A stretch of 64,000 nt of DNA from DATAUD01 sp036501665 (GTDB taxonomy: Bacteria > Verrucomicrobiota > Verrucomicrobiia > Limisphaerales > Palsa-1400), in assembly GCA_036501665.1 (NCBI GenBank), contig DASXZW010000117.1:77132-141131 (forward strand), given 5' to 3'. The translations under genes were made by a program, and so were the position numbers. Of the stretch, positions 30,583 to 39,743 are shown in pieces. Position 1 is the stretch's first letter; the number at the start of each line of letters is the position of its first letter. Under the pieces are notes generated by a model. That model made no database searches, was not told the origin of the DNA, and worked only from the letters and a program-made list of their open reading frames with translations.

Positions 30583-31685
30583 TCCAGCCCCTCGACCTGA
30601 CAAGACTAAAGGTTCTTCCGCTCGCGAAGCGCAAGAGCCTCGCGCGCATTGACGAAATTCTCGTTGACCCTCAATCGCGGCTCGCGCCGTGTTCACCGCA
30701 CGATGCGGCGGTCATTCGCAAATGCGCCGCGCGGATCGCGGAAGCCCGCGAAAAAGGGGCGACTGTCATGATGATTTACGGCGCGCATTTGGTCAAAAAC
30801 GGCGCGGCGTCGCTCGTTCGCGGTTTGCTGGAAGGGGACTGGCTGACTCATCTCGCCACCAACGGCGCCGGCGCGATCCACGATTGGGAATTCGCCTTCG
30901 GCGGCGTCTCCACCGAGATTGTCAAAGATAATGTTGCCACCGGAACCTTCGGGACATGGGACGAGACCGGGCGAAGTTTTCAATTGGCCCTGCTTGCCGG
31001 CGGATTGAAAGGCGAAGGCTTTGGCCGCTCTCTCGGCGGATTCATCAACAACGACGGCGTGAAATTTCCGTCAATCGAAGCTCTCGAAAAATCCGTGCGC
31101 AACGCCCCGTCGCACAAGCTTGCGCCGGCGAGGGCCGAATTGCTTCACGCGATGCGCGCGCACAACCTCGCCGCCGGGCATCACAAAATTCCGCACCCGT
31201 TCAAAGAGCACAGCCTCCTTGCGCAAAGTTTTCGTCACAAAATTCCGTTCACCGTCCACCCGGGAATTGGTTACGACATCTTCACCAATCATCCGATGTT
31301 CAACGGCGCGGCAGTTGGCCGCGCGGCCGACGCGGATTTCCGGCTGTTCGGCGGCTCCGTCGAGGGTCTCGATGGCGGCGTGGTGCTGTCGGTCGGGTCG
31401 GCGATCATGGGGCCGCAGGTGTTCGAGAAGAGCCTCAGTTGCGTCAACAATTTGCGTTTGCAGGCAGGCCGCCCCGTTGTCAGCGGCCATGATATATTTG
31501 TAGTTGACTTGCAGGATGGCGGGCGATGGGACTGGACAAAAGGCGAGCCGCCAAAGGACAACCCCGCGTATTACCTGCGCTTTTGCAAAAGCTACTCCCG
31601 AATGGGTGGAACCATGCGCTACCTGCAACTGGACAACGTCCTCTTCCTCCACCACCTCCTGCGCGAATTACAAAAACGCCGCTAA
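30579..31685 (+). CDS. Conserved protein, possibly related to deoxyhypusine synthase-like proteins
   Basis: 368 residues, no signal peptide. Visible blocks: VMMIYGAHLVKNG near residue 64, LATNGAGAIHDWEFAFGG near 90, NNDGVKFPS near 154, HPGIGYDIFTNHPMFNG near 230, and GGVVLSVGSAIMGPQVFEKS near 265. The TNGAG start, the DGVKFPS element and the GG-V-L-G strand are reminiscent of the NAD-binding fold of deoxyhypusine synthase, but I am not sure. Deoxyhypusine itself is not expected in bacteria, so the substrate would differ (homospermidine-type reactions are known in related proteins). Last gene of the proC operon. Confidence 0.5.
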   Translation: MIQPLDLTRLKVLPLAKRKSLARIDEILVDPQSRLAPCSPHDAAVIRKCAARIAEAREKGATVMMIYGAHLVKNGAASLVRGLLEGDWLTHLATNGAGAIHDWEFAFGGVSTEIVKDNVATGTFGTWDETGRSFQLALLAGGLKGEGFGRSLGGFINNDGVKFPSIEALEKSVRNAPSHKLAPARAELLHAMRAHNLAAGHHKIPHPFKEHSLLAQSFRHKIPFTVHPGIGYDIFTNHPMFNGAAVGRAADADFRLFGGSVEGLDGGVVLSVGSAIMGPQVFEKSLSCVNNLRLQAGRPVVSGHDIFVVDLQDGGRWDWTKGEPPKDNPAYYLRFCKSYSRMGGTMRYLQLDNVLFLHHLLRELQKRR

Positions 31686-31757
31686 CCCGCGAGCCACAGA
31701 GTTTTCCTCCTTCAACGCGAAGCGTCGTGGAGTGCAGCACCGCGAGGGGTGCATCTC

Positions 31758-31793
31758 TTATCTGTTCCGTTTGCAGCCCTCTGCCGCTTTTTC
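31758..31793. repeat. Copy A of a short dispersed repeat
   Basis: TATCTGTTCCGTTTGC followed by GCCGCTTTTTCT recurs with small changes at 63695-63731. Here it lies between two convergent genes and may also act as part of a termination region. Confidence 0.5.
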
Positions 31794-31811
31794 TTTAACC
31801 CCTACATCGTT

Positions 31812-33149
31812 CTACCGCGAACACGGCGCGAGAATCGCGGTGCTCATACCATGAATAATCTTCTTGTCAGCAGGGCATATCGTCGCCAGCACTCCAGAAA
31901 GGTTCGCCCGCGCCGCGTCTCCCTTCCCCGCAACGAAATAATACGGACAAAGCCGGACGCGTCCCTGCATATCGACGACCTTTTCATGCGCGAAATCAAA
32001 CCACTGCGCCTCCACCAGCGACGGCTTGTGGTAACGCTGCAAAACGTATGGCGATGTTGGAAATGACTCGATGGCCGAATCCACCGCTGCGGCCCAATCG
32101 GACGTCGGCAGATCGCTGCCAAGATGGACTCCGCGCGCTCCCCACGCTTTTTCGGAGAATCCCGAGACTTTCAAAATCAATTCGCGTTCCCGTTGGGACA
32201 ATGCCTTGAGTTCCCGCCAGTCCGTTATGTTCAATTCCGGCACGGCCCCTTGCGGCGGCAGCGGGGTCGGATCGACCACCCATGTGTAAGGCGCCAGCGC
32301 CTGCATCCGCTGGAAAAACTTTTCTCCCAATTCCTGCCTCCAGAAACCGCGCAAATGCCGGTTCCACAAAAGGCCAAACAACATTTTCTCCTCAAAAATC
32401 GGCTTCGGCGACGATGTCAATTCGATTTCTCCAGCCAGCGCGGCATCAAGAATCCGTTTGGAATTCGGAATGTTCGGCAGATCGAACAATTCAAAAAAAC
32501 GATAAACCGCATCGCCTTCCTTGAAATCCGTAAATTGTCCATCTCGCACCTTGAACCGCTCGCCAAGCTGCTCGCACACCCACTCCATTTCGGATCGGTA
32601 AGTTTGCGCTTCGTCAGAGACGACGATGTTCACCGCAGGCGCATCATCGAAAATACTCGCGAATCCTTCCGTCATTCCATCCGCACCGCCAATGATCTGC
32701 GCGCCCTCCTCGTTCATCGCGGAGTAAGTTTGATTGAGCCACGCTGTCAGTCCAATGCCTCCCGGAACACTGTCCAGCTCCGTGATTCGCGGCCCATTCT
32801 CTGTCAAAATAATATCTGGTCGAATCACCCGAGGCGTGTCGCTCTTGAAAATTGCGTTGCGCTGAATTTCGAGCAATTCCGCCGGCTTGCCTTGATCGAG
32901 CCATGCCGCAACCCACGCCGGTTGCTTGCCCGCCAGGCTCTGGCGATAGAGGAGATTGACGCTGCGATTGAACTGCAAGAGCACACGGCCAAGGTCTTCA
33001 AGCTCCGTTGCCAATTCAGGGCTCAATCGAAACGGCGAAGGCGAAATCCGCCAGTCATGTCCGTCGAAAAGTCCTTCGCTGGGCAGCTTGGAACGGACGA
33101 ATCGCGCGCGATCAGCCGGGCTTTGCAAAGTGCCTGGAGTTGGAGTCAT
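31812..33149 (-). CDS. ATP-grasp-like protein of unknown function
   Basis: 445 residues, soluble. A pre-ATP-grasp-like segment (RITELDSVPGGIGLTAWLNQ near 120-140), and a later part LILKVSGFSEKAWGARGVHL then SPYVLQRYHKP followed by a basic/acidic pattern, resembles ATP-grasp enzymes such as the glutathionylspermidine-synthase or carboxylate-amine ligase folds. The expected phosphate loop (SEKAWGARGVH) is there but the full ligand set cannot be confirmed by eye. It lies 6 bases after proA on the same strand, so the two are co-transcribed. Confidence 0.5.
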   Translation of the reverse strand: MTPTPGTLQSPADRARFVRSKLPSEGLFDGHDWRISPSPFRLSPELATELEDLGRVLLQFNRSVNLLYRQSLAGKQPAWVAAWLDQGKPAELLEIQRNAIFKSDTPRVIRPDIILTENGPRITELDSVPGGIGLTAWLNQTYSAMNEEGAQIIGGADGMTEGFASIFDDAPAVNIVVSDEAQTYRSEMEWVCEQLGERFKVRDGQFTDFKEGDAVYRFFELFDLPNIPNSKRILDAALAGEIELTSSPKPIFEEKMLFGLLWNRHLRGFWRQELGEKFFQRMQALAPYTWVVDPTPLPPQGAVPELNITDWRELKALSQRERELILKVSGFSEKAWGARGVHLGSDLPTSDWAAAVDSAIESFPTSPYVLQRYHKPSLVEAQWFDFAHEKVVDMQGRVRLCPYYFVAGKGDAARANLSGVLATICPADKKIIHGMSTAILAPCSR

Positions 33150-33155
33150 TGCCGG

Positions 33156-34442
33156 TCAGGTTCGCACTTGCCCGTTGCCGAATCCGAGCCACTTGTAGGA
33201 AGTCAATTCCTCCAAGCCCATCGGGCCGCGCGCCCCAATCTTGTCGGTGCTGATGCCGATTTCTGCGCCCATGCCGAATTCGCCGCCGTCGGTGAAGCGC
33301 GTTGAAGCGTTCCAATAAACCGCAGCCGAATCGACTCCCGATAAAAATTCCCGCGCGTGGCTTTCGTCCGCCGTGACAATGGTGTCGGAATGCGCCGAGC
33401 CATAATGGTTGATGTGCTCAATCGCCTGGCCAACGCCATCGACGACGCGGATGTTCAAGATATAGTCGTTATACTCCGTAAAAAAATCCTGCTCCGACGC
33501 CGTCTTGATCGCGTGAGACGGATGCGGAATGCTCGCTTGAAGAATGTTCCTGGAAGCTTCGTCCGCACGAACTTCCACTTTCTTCTCATCCAACCTTCTG
33601 CCAATCATCGGAAGAAATGTCGCCGCAACCGCTCTGTCAATAAGCAAAGTTTCCATCGCATTGCAAACGGAAGGACGCTGGCACTTCGCGTTAAAAGCAA
33701 TTTCCTCAGCCATCTTCAAATCCGCCGCCGAATCGACAAACACATGGCACACTCCTTTGTAATGTTTAATCACCGGCACCTTCGAACACTCCGTCACCGC
33801 GCGAATCAAACCCTCGCCCCCGCGCGGCATGCACAGATCAACATATTGCGTCAACGATAACAATTCCTTGACCGCATCCCGGTCCGCGGTGGGGACGACT
33901 TGAATCGCGTGTTTGGGAAAGGAAGGCAATTGGCGCTCAGCCGCAGCCAGCATCGTTTCGGCGATGGTTTGATTGGAGTGCAGCGCCTCGCGTCCGCCGC
34001 GCAGGATCGTCGCGTTGCCGGACTTGAAACACAACGCCGCAGCGTCGGCGGTAACGTTGGGGCGCGACTCGTAAATAATTACAATGACACCAATCGGCGT
34101 GGAAATCTTCTGCAACCGCAGTCCATTCGGGCGAGTTCGTTCGTCGAGAATTCGCCCCACCGGATCTGGCAACGCGGCAACCTCGCGCAACCCTTGCGCC
34201 ATCGCGGCCACCCGTTTGTCGTCAAGCTTCAGGCGGTCGAGCATCGCGGCGGAAAGCCCGGATTTGGCGGCGTTCTCCATGTCAACCGCATTGGCCTTCT
34301 GAATGGCAACGCGATTTTCCTCAATGGCAACAGCCATCGCCAGCAGGCAGTCGTTCTTCTGCGACGTTGTCAATTGCGCCAACGGACGCGAAGCTTCTTT
34401 CGCTTGCCGGGCCAGCCGCGTCATCTGTTCTGTCAACGTCAT
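33156..34442 (-). CDS. proA: Glutamate-5-semialdehyde dehydrogenase (gamma-glutamyl phosphate reductase)
   Basis: 428 residues. The aldehyde-dehydrogenase-type catalytic cysteine lies in QRPSVCNAMETLLID (near residue 258). ESRPNVTADAAALCFKSGN and the C-terminal GPMGLEELTSYKW are typical of ProA. The enzyme converts gamma-glutamyl phosphate to glutamate semialdehyde in proline synthesis. proB is not in the window; proC is at 27429. It is followed closely by the ATP-grasp-like gene. Confidence 0.97.
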   Translation of the reverse strand: MTLTEQMTRLARQAKEASRPLAQLTTSQKNDCLLAMAVAIEENRVAIQKANAVDMENAAKSGLSAAMLDRLKLDDKRVAAMAQGLREVAALPDPVGRILDERTRPNGLRLQKISTPIGVIVIIYESRPNVTADAAALCFKSGNATILRGGREALHSNQTIAETMLAAAERQLPSFPKHAIQVVPTADRDAVKELLSLTQYVDLCMPRGGEGLIRAVTECSKVPVIKHYKGVCHVFVDSAADLKMAEEIAFNAKCQRPSVCNAMETLLIDRAVAATFLPMIGRRLDEKKVEVRADEASRNILQASIPHPSHAIKTASEQDFFTEYNDYILNIRVVDGVGQAIEHINHYGSAHSDTIVTADESHAREFLSGVDSAAVYWNASTRFTDGGEFGMGAEIGISTDKIGARGPMGLEELTSYKWLGFGNGQVRT

Positions 34443-34486
34443 CGCGCCAGCTTAAAGCATATTCCGTGAGGATGCCAGTCTGAGGG

Positions 34487-35218
34487 TTATTTTCGGGATC
34501 GCGGTGATCTGCGAAAGCCGTTTTGGAACAACAGCCGCCACACCATCCCCAGCGCTTCCCAAACGATCTTTCGCGACATTTTGGATGTTCCCAAGAATCG
34601 GTCGGTGAAAATGATCGGAATCTCAACAACCTTCATCCCTTGTCGCCAGATGGTGTGAGTCAATTCGATCTGAAAGCTGTAACCATTCGACCGCACTGCA
34701 TCCAGGTTGAACGATTGCAAAGCGCGACGCCGAAAGCACTTAAACCCGCCTGTCGGGTCGGTGAACGGCATTCCGGTGATGATCTGGACGTAACGCGCCG
34801 CGCCGGTGCTCAACAAAAGCCGACGCAACGGCCAATTGATGACGCGAATGCCGTTGCAATACCGCGACCCCAACACCAGATCAGCGTCCTGCGCCGCCTC
34901 AATGAACCGGGGAATGTCGTCGGGATTGTGTGAAAAATCCCCGTCCATCTCCATGATGTATTCGTAATCCCGTTCAAGCGCCCACGCAAAACCGGCAATG
35001 TAGGCGCGGCCAAGTCCATTCTTCTCCGAGCGATGAAGCACATGGATCCACGGGTTCTTTGCGGCAAGGTCGTCCGCGATTTTTCCCGTCCCGTCCGGCG
35101 AATTATCATCGACAACCAGCAATTCCACGGGGATCGGCAGCTTGGAAAGGCGTTCGGCCATCGTGGGCAGATTTTCCCGCTCGTTGTAGGTCGGAACGAT
35201 AATTAGAGTCCGTTTCAT
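34487..35218 (-). CDS. Polyprenol/dolichol-phosphate mannose synthase-like glycosyltransferase (GT2)
   Basis: 243 residues from ATG 35218 (MKRTLIIVPTYNERENLPTM). The nucleotide-sugar pocket includes VVDDNSPDGT and the DxD-type MEMDGDFSHNP; GGFKCFRRR and FTDRFLGTSKMSR are characteristic of DPM1-like enzymes. They transfer mannose (or glucose) from GDP-sugar to polyprenyl phosphate for later surface glycan steps. No C-terminal membrane domain, so it is the soluble catalytic type. The frame is open further upstream, but the leading part is poor. Confidence 0.9.
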   Translation of the reverse strand: MKRTLIIVPTYNERENLPTMAERLSKLPIPVELLVVDDNSPDGTGKIADDLAAKNPWIHVLHRSEKNGLGRAYIAGFAWALERDYEYIMEMDGDFSHNPDDIPRFIEAAQDADLVLGSRYCNGIRVINWPLRRLLLSTGAARYVQIITGMPFTDPTGGFKCFRRRALQSFNLDAVRSNGYSFQIELTHTIWRQGMKVVEIPIIFTDRFLGTSKMSRKIVWEALGMVWRLLFQNGFRRSPRSRK

Positions 35219-35722
35219 GTTGCCATAGCCCCACATCAGGAAAGCCAATTTGCCCCCAGAGTTCAAGGCGCAATTCCAGCCAGGCAAATTTGGGCAGCCG
35301 CAACTAAATTTTATAACTGGTCCGACTGTTCCTTCTCGACATACAAGGAATGGGTGAGAGAGATCGTGCAACAAATTGCAAACGCATTGCGGTATTACAC
35401 GTTTTGTGACCCCAACTTTGGCTTGCCGTTGCGGACTCTTGACGACAATTTTCATTCGTCACCCAACGCATCACAGAAAGTGTTATGACGCCAAGCCACT
35501 GCTTCTTCACTCGACCCGATTCGAGCGATGTTTTGAATGTTCGCTCGCGTTTAACCATCGTTCCTAATGTTGACGTCTTCCGATTGGGCTTGGCGAATGC
35601 GAATACTCATTATCCGCGAATATTGATAAGCGCGAATGGGGCTTATGAGGAAGAAATTATCGTGCCAAACGCAATTTGACACTCAAAGTCGGCTACACTG
35701 CTGACTGCCATCTTCCGATAGT
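35219..35722. other. 504-base non-coding region between the GT2 gene and the signalling operon
   Basis: Divergent intergenic stretch. It contains no convincing reading frame and no sigma28 or sigma54 box that I could find. TTGACA at about 35678-35683 could be a -35 box for the signalling operon, but no good -10 is at the proper distance. Confidence 0.4.
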
Positions 35723-37369
35723 ATGGACAAGATGGAAACGGTTCTTGTCATTGACGACGAGTCGTCGATGCGGCAACCCTTGTGTATCGCTCTGCGATTC
35801 AAGGGCTTCCATGTGCTTGAGGCCACCTGCTGCCAGGAGGGCATCTGTCTGGCCAAAACCAAACAGCCGAACCTGATTGTCTGTGACGTCAATATGCAGG
35901 ATGGCACCGGACACGATGTTCTGGACGCCCTGAAAGACAATCCCGCCACTTCCTCGATCCCTTTCATCTTCATGACTGGGAACAACAACCCGGATGAACT
36001 GCGCCGCAGCATGGAGCAGGGCGCTGATGACTTTCTTTCCAAGCCGTTTCCGCTTCCAACGTTTATGGCGGCGGTCGAGACGCGTCTGCGAAAGGGCGCA
36101 ATGCTGCGCGCACAGGTCGCGCAGATCGAAAAACGGCTCCAGGCCATTGTCGAGGCCAATCCCGACATGGTTGCGATGGCGGACTTTTCCACGCAACAAA
36201 TTTTGTATTTGAACCGGGCCGGACGGGAGATGCTCGAATTGGATGCCCGGGCGACGCTTTGGGGTTTGAGGCTCGGCGATATTCATCCGCCATCGGAACA
36301 GGACCGTCTTACCTGGGAATCCATCCCGACCGCTGTTGCCAAGGGCGCGTGGTCCGGCGAAACGGTGTTATTGACGCAATCCAAGCGCGAAGTCCCGATT
36401 TTTCAAGTGGTGGTGTCGCACAAATCTGCCGATGGCAACGTGGAGTTCCTGTCGATCAACGCCCATAATTTGACGCTGCGCAAACAGGTGGAACGGGAGC
36501 GGAAGGACATGGAGATTCAACTGCGCCATGCCCAGAAGCTGGAGTCCATAGGCCAACTGGCCGCGGGAATCGCGCACGAAATCAACACGCCAACTCAATT
36601 TATTGGCGACAACCTGCAATTCCTCCAGGACGCTTTTAACGATCTGTTTGATTTGCTGAAGAAACAAAATCGTTTGCTGGAAGCCGCCAAAGCGGAGTCA
36701 TTTTCTCCAGAACTCACAAAGGAAATCGACGAAACAATCGAGACAATCACGTTGACGGACCTGGAAAAAGAGGTGCCGCTGTCAATTACACAGGCCAATT
36801 TCGGCGTTCAGCGTGTCAGCAAGATTGTCCAGGCGATGAAGGATTTTTCGCACCCGGGTACGGAAACCAAAGTTCCTCTGGACCTCAATCGCGCCATAGA
36901 AAGCACGCTTACGGTGTGCCGGAATGAATGGAAGTATGTCGCGGATTTGCAGACGGATTTCGATTCTACGCTGCCACTGATAAATTGCCTGCCCGGGGAA
37001 TTTAACCAAGTCATCCTGAACATTGTGGTGAATGCGGCGCACGCCATCAGCGCGAAGGAAAACGGGAGGACCAAAGGCACAATTGGCGTCAAGACACGAC
37101 GCCATGGGGACGGCGTGGAGATCCGCATCAGCGACACCGGCACTGGCATTCCAGAAGCGGTCCGCGACCGGGTGTTTGACCCGTTTTTTACGACGAAGGA
37201 AGTAGGGAAGGGCACCGGCCAGGGTTTGGCAATCGCCCGATCTGTTGTTGTTGACAAGCATCATGGTGATGTTTTTTTTGAAACTGAAATAGGAAAGGGG
37301 ACGACGTTTGTAATTCGCCTGCCGCAGGTCGAATCCAAAAGCGTTCCAGCCGTAAGGGCGATTCAATAA
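35723..37369 (+). CDS. Response-regulator/PAS/histidine kinase hybrid
   Basis: 548 residues. An N-terminal REC domain (VLVIDDESS, Asp in LIVCDVNMQD, Lys in FLSKPF) is followed by a PAS domain (about 140-255), a HisKA segment with the phospho-accepting His in AAGIAHEINTPTQFIG (near 290) and an ATPase domain with LNIVVNAAHAI, DTGTGIP and GTGQGLAI. The REC-first order suggests a response-regulator-triggered kinase that passes phosphate on to the downstream REC proteins. ATG 35732 is an alternative start. It is 4 bases from the next gene. Confidence 0.93.
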   Translation: MDKMETVLVIDDESSMRQPLCIALRFKGFHVLEATCCQEGICLAKTKQPNLIVCDVNMQDGTGHDVLDALKDNPATSSIPFIFMTGNNNPDELRRSMEQGADDFLSKPFPLPTFMAAVETRLRKGAMLRAQVAQIEKRLQAIVEANPDMVAMADFSTQQILYLNRAGREMLELDARATLWGLRLGDIHPPSEQDRLTWESIPTAVAKGAWSGETVLLTQSKREVPIFQVVVSHKSADGNVEFLSINAHNLTLRKQVERERKDMEIQLRHAQKLESIGQLAAGIAHEINTPTQFIGDNLQFLQDAFNDLFDLLKKQNRLLEAAKAESFSPELTKEIDETIETITLTDLEKEVPLSITQANFGVQRVSKIVQAMKDFSHPGTETKVPLDLNRAIESTLTVCRNEWKYVADLQTDFDSTLPLINCLPGEFNQVILNIVVNAAHAISAKENGRTKGTIGVKTRRHGDGVEIRISDTGTGIPEAVRDRVFDPFFTTKEVGKGTGQGLAIARSVVVDKHHGDVFFETEIGKGTTFVIRLPQVESKSVPAVRAIQ

Positions 37370-37373
37370 GCAC

Positions 37374-38600
37374 ATGAAAAAGAAAATTCTTTTTGTGGAC
37401 GACGAGTCGATGGTGTTGGACGGGCTTCGGCGCATGCTCCGCTCCATGCGAACGGAATGGGACATGGAATTTGTCGCCAGCGGAGAAGCGGCCCTTCGCC
37501 TCCTGGCAGAAAAACCTTTCGATGTCATTGTCTCCGACATGCGGATGCCGGCGATGAACGGCGCGGAATTGCTGGCTGAAGTCATGAAGCGCCATCCCAC
37601 GACGATCCGGTTGATTCTCTCGGGCTACGCCGACAAGGACCTGATTCTCAAGTGTGTCGGCTCGACTCATCAGTATCTTTCCAAGCCATGCGATGCCGAG
37701 TCGTTGAAATCCGCAATCACCCGCGCCTCTGATCTTGACAGCTCGTTGCAAAGCTCGAAGCTCAGATCGCTTGTCTGCCGGATGAGCCGCCTTCCCAGCA
37801 TTCCGACTCTCTACACGCAAGTCGTCGAGAAGGTCAGCGAGGCGGATGCTTCGCTGGAGGAAGTTGGAAATCTTATTGGCAAGGACATCAGCATGACAGT
37901 CCAGGTGCTGAAATTGAGCAACTCGGCCTTCTTTGGCTTGCGGCGGCAATTGTCCACGGCCCAGGAGGCTGTCGCCTATCTTGGCATGGACACGATCAAG
38001 GCGCTGGTGTTGTCCATTCACGCCTTTTCCCAGTTTGACAAGGCTGAGACCGGCTCGCTTCGTATTGACACGTTGTGGAACCACAGCCTTGCCGTCGCGA
38101 GTTTTGCGCGACGAATCGCCAAACTCGAATCGCAGGAGGCGAAGATGGCCGATGAATCCTTCACCGCCGGCGTGTTGCACGATCTCGGAAAATTGATCCT
38201 CGCGGTCAACGCGCCCAACGATTATGTCGAAGCAAATCGTCTGGCGAACATGGGAGTTGAGTTGACAATCGCCGAGGAAAAGGTTTTTGGCGCCAATCAT
38301 GCCGATGTCGGCGGGTATTTGATCGGCTTGTGGGGATTGCCGACTCCCGTGGTTGAAGCGGTGGCGCTTCATCATAATCCCTCGAAAGCGACTCACCACG
38401 CCTTCAGCCCGCTTACAAGCGTTCACGCCGCGAACATTTTGGAATTGGAGCACTCCAAACCCAATTCAAACGCCGCCGCGCCGCAATTGGACAATAATTA
38501 CCTTTCTCTAGTGGGCTGCGGCGGCCGTGTCGCTGGCTGGCGCAACCTGGTGACTGAAAACGCAAAATCTTATGAATCCGCAAATACTGTTTGTCGATGA
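37374..38600 (+). CDS. Response regulator with HDOD domain
   Basis: 408 residues. REC domain (FVDDESM, Asp in VIVSDMRMPAMNG, Lys in YLSKPC) up to about residue 120, then an HDOD domain: SRLPSIPTLYTQVVEKVSE, LIGKDISMTVQVLKLSNSAF, and AGVLHDLGKLILAVN. HDOD proteins form signalling hubs in motility, cell cycle and virulence without enzymatic activity in most cases. It follows the kinase by 4 bases and overlaps the next gene by 29 bases. Confidence 0.92.
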   Translation: MKKKILFVDDESMVLDGLRRMLRSMRTEWDMEFVASGEAALRLLAEKPFDVIVSDMRMPAMNGAELLAEVMKRHPTTIRLILSGYADKDLILKCVGSTHQYLSKPCDAESLKSAITRASDLDSSLQSSKLRSLVCRMSRLPSIPTLYTQVVEKVSEADASLEEVGNLIGKDISMTVQVLKLSNSAFFGLRRQLSTAQEAVAYLGMDTIKALVLSIHAFSQFDKAETGSLRIDTLWNHSLAVASFARRIAKLESQEAKMADESFTAGVLHDLGKLILAVNAPNDYVEANRLANMGVELTIAEEKVFGANHADVGGYLIGLWGLPTPVVEAVALHHNPSKATHHAFSPLTSVHAANILELEHSKPNSNAAAPQLDNNYLSLVGCGGRVAGWRNLVTENAKSYESANTVCR

Positions 38601-39723
38601 CGAGCCCGACCTGCTGGCCGGCATTCAACGCAGCCTGAAAAAAGAATACGCTGTCGATACGGCCGTTGGCGGCGCGGCGGCCTTTGAGATGATGCGCAAT
38701 CGCAGTCCTTACGCCGTGGTGGTCGCGGACATGCGGATGCCTGAGATGAACGGCGTCGAATTTCTTGTCGAACTGGAGCGCCGCTCGCCGGACACGATCA
38801 GAATAATGTTGACAGGCAATGCCGACCAGGAAACCGCGCGCAACGCCGTCAACCAGGGCCACATTTTTCGTTTCCTGACGAAACCGTGCCCGCGCGAGGA
38901 GTTGTCAATGACGCTTCGCGCCGGTCTCAAGCAATACTCGCTTGTTACCGCCGAACGCGAAGTTTTGGAGAAAACCCTCAACGGCAGCGCGCGAATGTTG
39001 AGCGACATCCTCGCCATGCACGACGCCGAATCCTTCGGCAAATCGCAGCGTTTGCGCGATTACATGAAGGCCTTTGCGCAACATCTTCAGTTGAAGCAAA
39101 CCTGGGACCTTGAGCTGGCCGCCATGCTTTCGCAAATCGGCAGTGTCACCATTCCCCAGGCCCTTCTGGCCAAAAGCCGCGCCGGCCAGGTTTTGACTCC
39201 GGTGGAGTCCGACATGGTTCGTCGCGTGCCGCAGATCGGCTACAACTTGCTGTCAAACATTCCTCGTCTGGAATCCGTCGCCAAAGCAATTCTTTACCAG
39301 AACAAAAACTACGACGGCACTGGGTTTCCTATTGACAATGTTGCCGGCGAGGACATTCCGATCGGAGCGAGAATCTTGCGCGTCCTCCAGGATTTGGCGG
39401 CTTTGGAACCGTCCGAAGCGTCCAAGGCAAAGGTGCTGGCGAACATGATGAAGTTTCCCGGACGCTACGATCCACGGGTTGTCGAATCCGTCGCGGCCGT
39501 ATTTGATATTTGCCTGGAGCACACTCCGGCGGCTGACGCACAGGTAAAAATGGTGCGGATTACGCAATTGCGGGTCGGCTCCACTTTTATTGCCGAAGCG
39601 CGCACCCGCAACGGCTCTATGATCGTCCCGCCAGGAACGCAGGTGTCGCCGATGCTGCTGGAGAAACTCCGAAACTTCGCGCAATTGGGAAATCTGGAAG
39701 AGCCAATGAAAGTTGCGGAATAG
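38572..39723 (+). CDS. Response regulator with degenerate HD-GYP domain
   Basis: 383 residues. REC domain (FVDDEPD, Asp in VVVADMRMPEMNG, Lys in FLTKPC) then an HD-GYP-type domain. In the latter the HDIGK motif of active cyclic-di-GMP phosphodiesterases is SQIGS (near residue 190) and the HH-E-WDGxGYP region is YQNKNYDGTGF, so the metal-binding His/Asp pair and the HH pair are lost. It is probably a regulatory partner rather than an enzyme. Third gene of the signalling operon. Confidence 0.9.
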   Translation: MNPQILFVDDEPDLLAGIQRSLKKEYAVDTAVGGAAAFEMMRNRSPYAVVVADMRMPEMNGVEFLVELERRSPDTIRIMLTGNADQETARNAVNQGHIFRFLTKPCPREELSMTLRAGLKQYSLVTAEREVLEKTLNGSARMLSDILAMHDAESFGKSQRLRDYMKAFAQHLQLKQTWDLELAAMLSQIGSVTIPQALLAKSRAGQVLTPVESDMVRRVPQIGYNLLSNIPRLESVAKAILYQNKNYDGTGFPIDNVAGEDIPIGARILRVLQDLAALEPSEASKAKVLANMMKFPGRYDPRVVESVAAVFDICLEHTPAADAQVKMVRITQLRVGSTFIAEARTRNGSMIVPPGTQVSPMLLEKLRNFAQLGNLEEPMKVAE

Positions 39724-39743
39724 AGCGGAGAAGTCGCGGGACG

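Noticed and set aside
35676..35704. TTGACA with TACACT close by as promoter of the signalling operon
   Set aside because: The spacer is only 12 bases, and no acceptable -10 box occurs at 16-18 bases.
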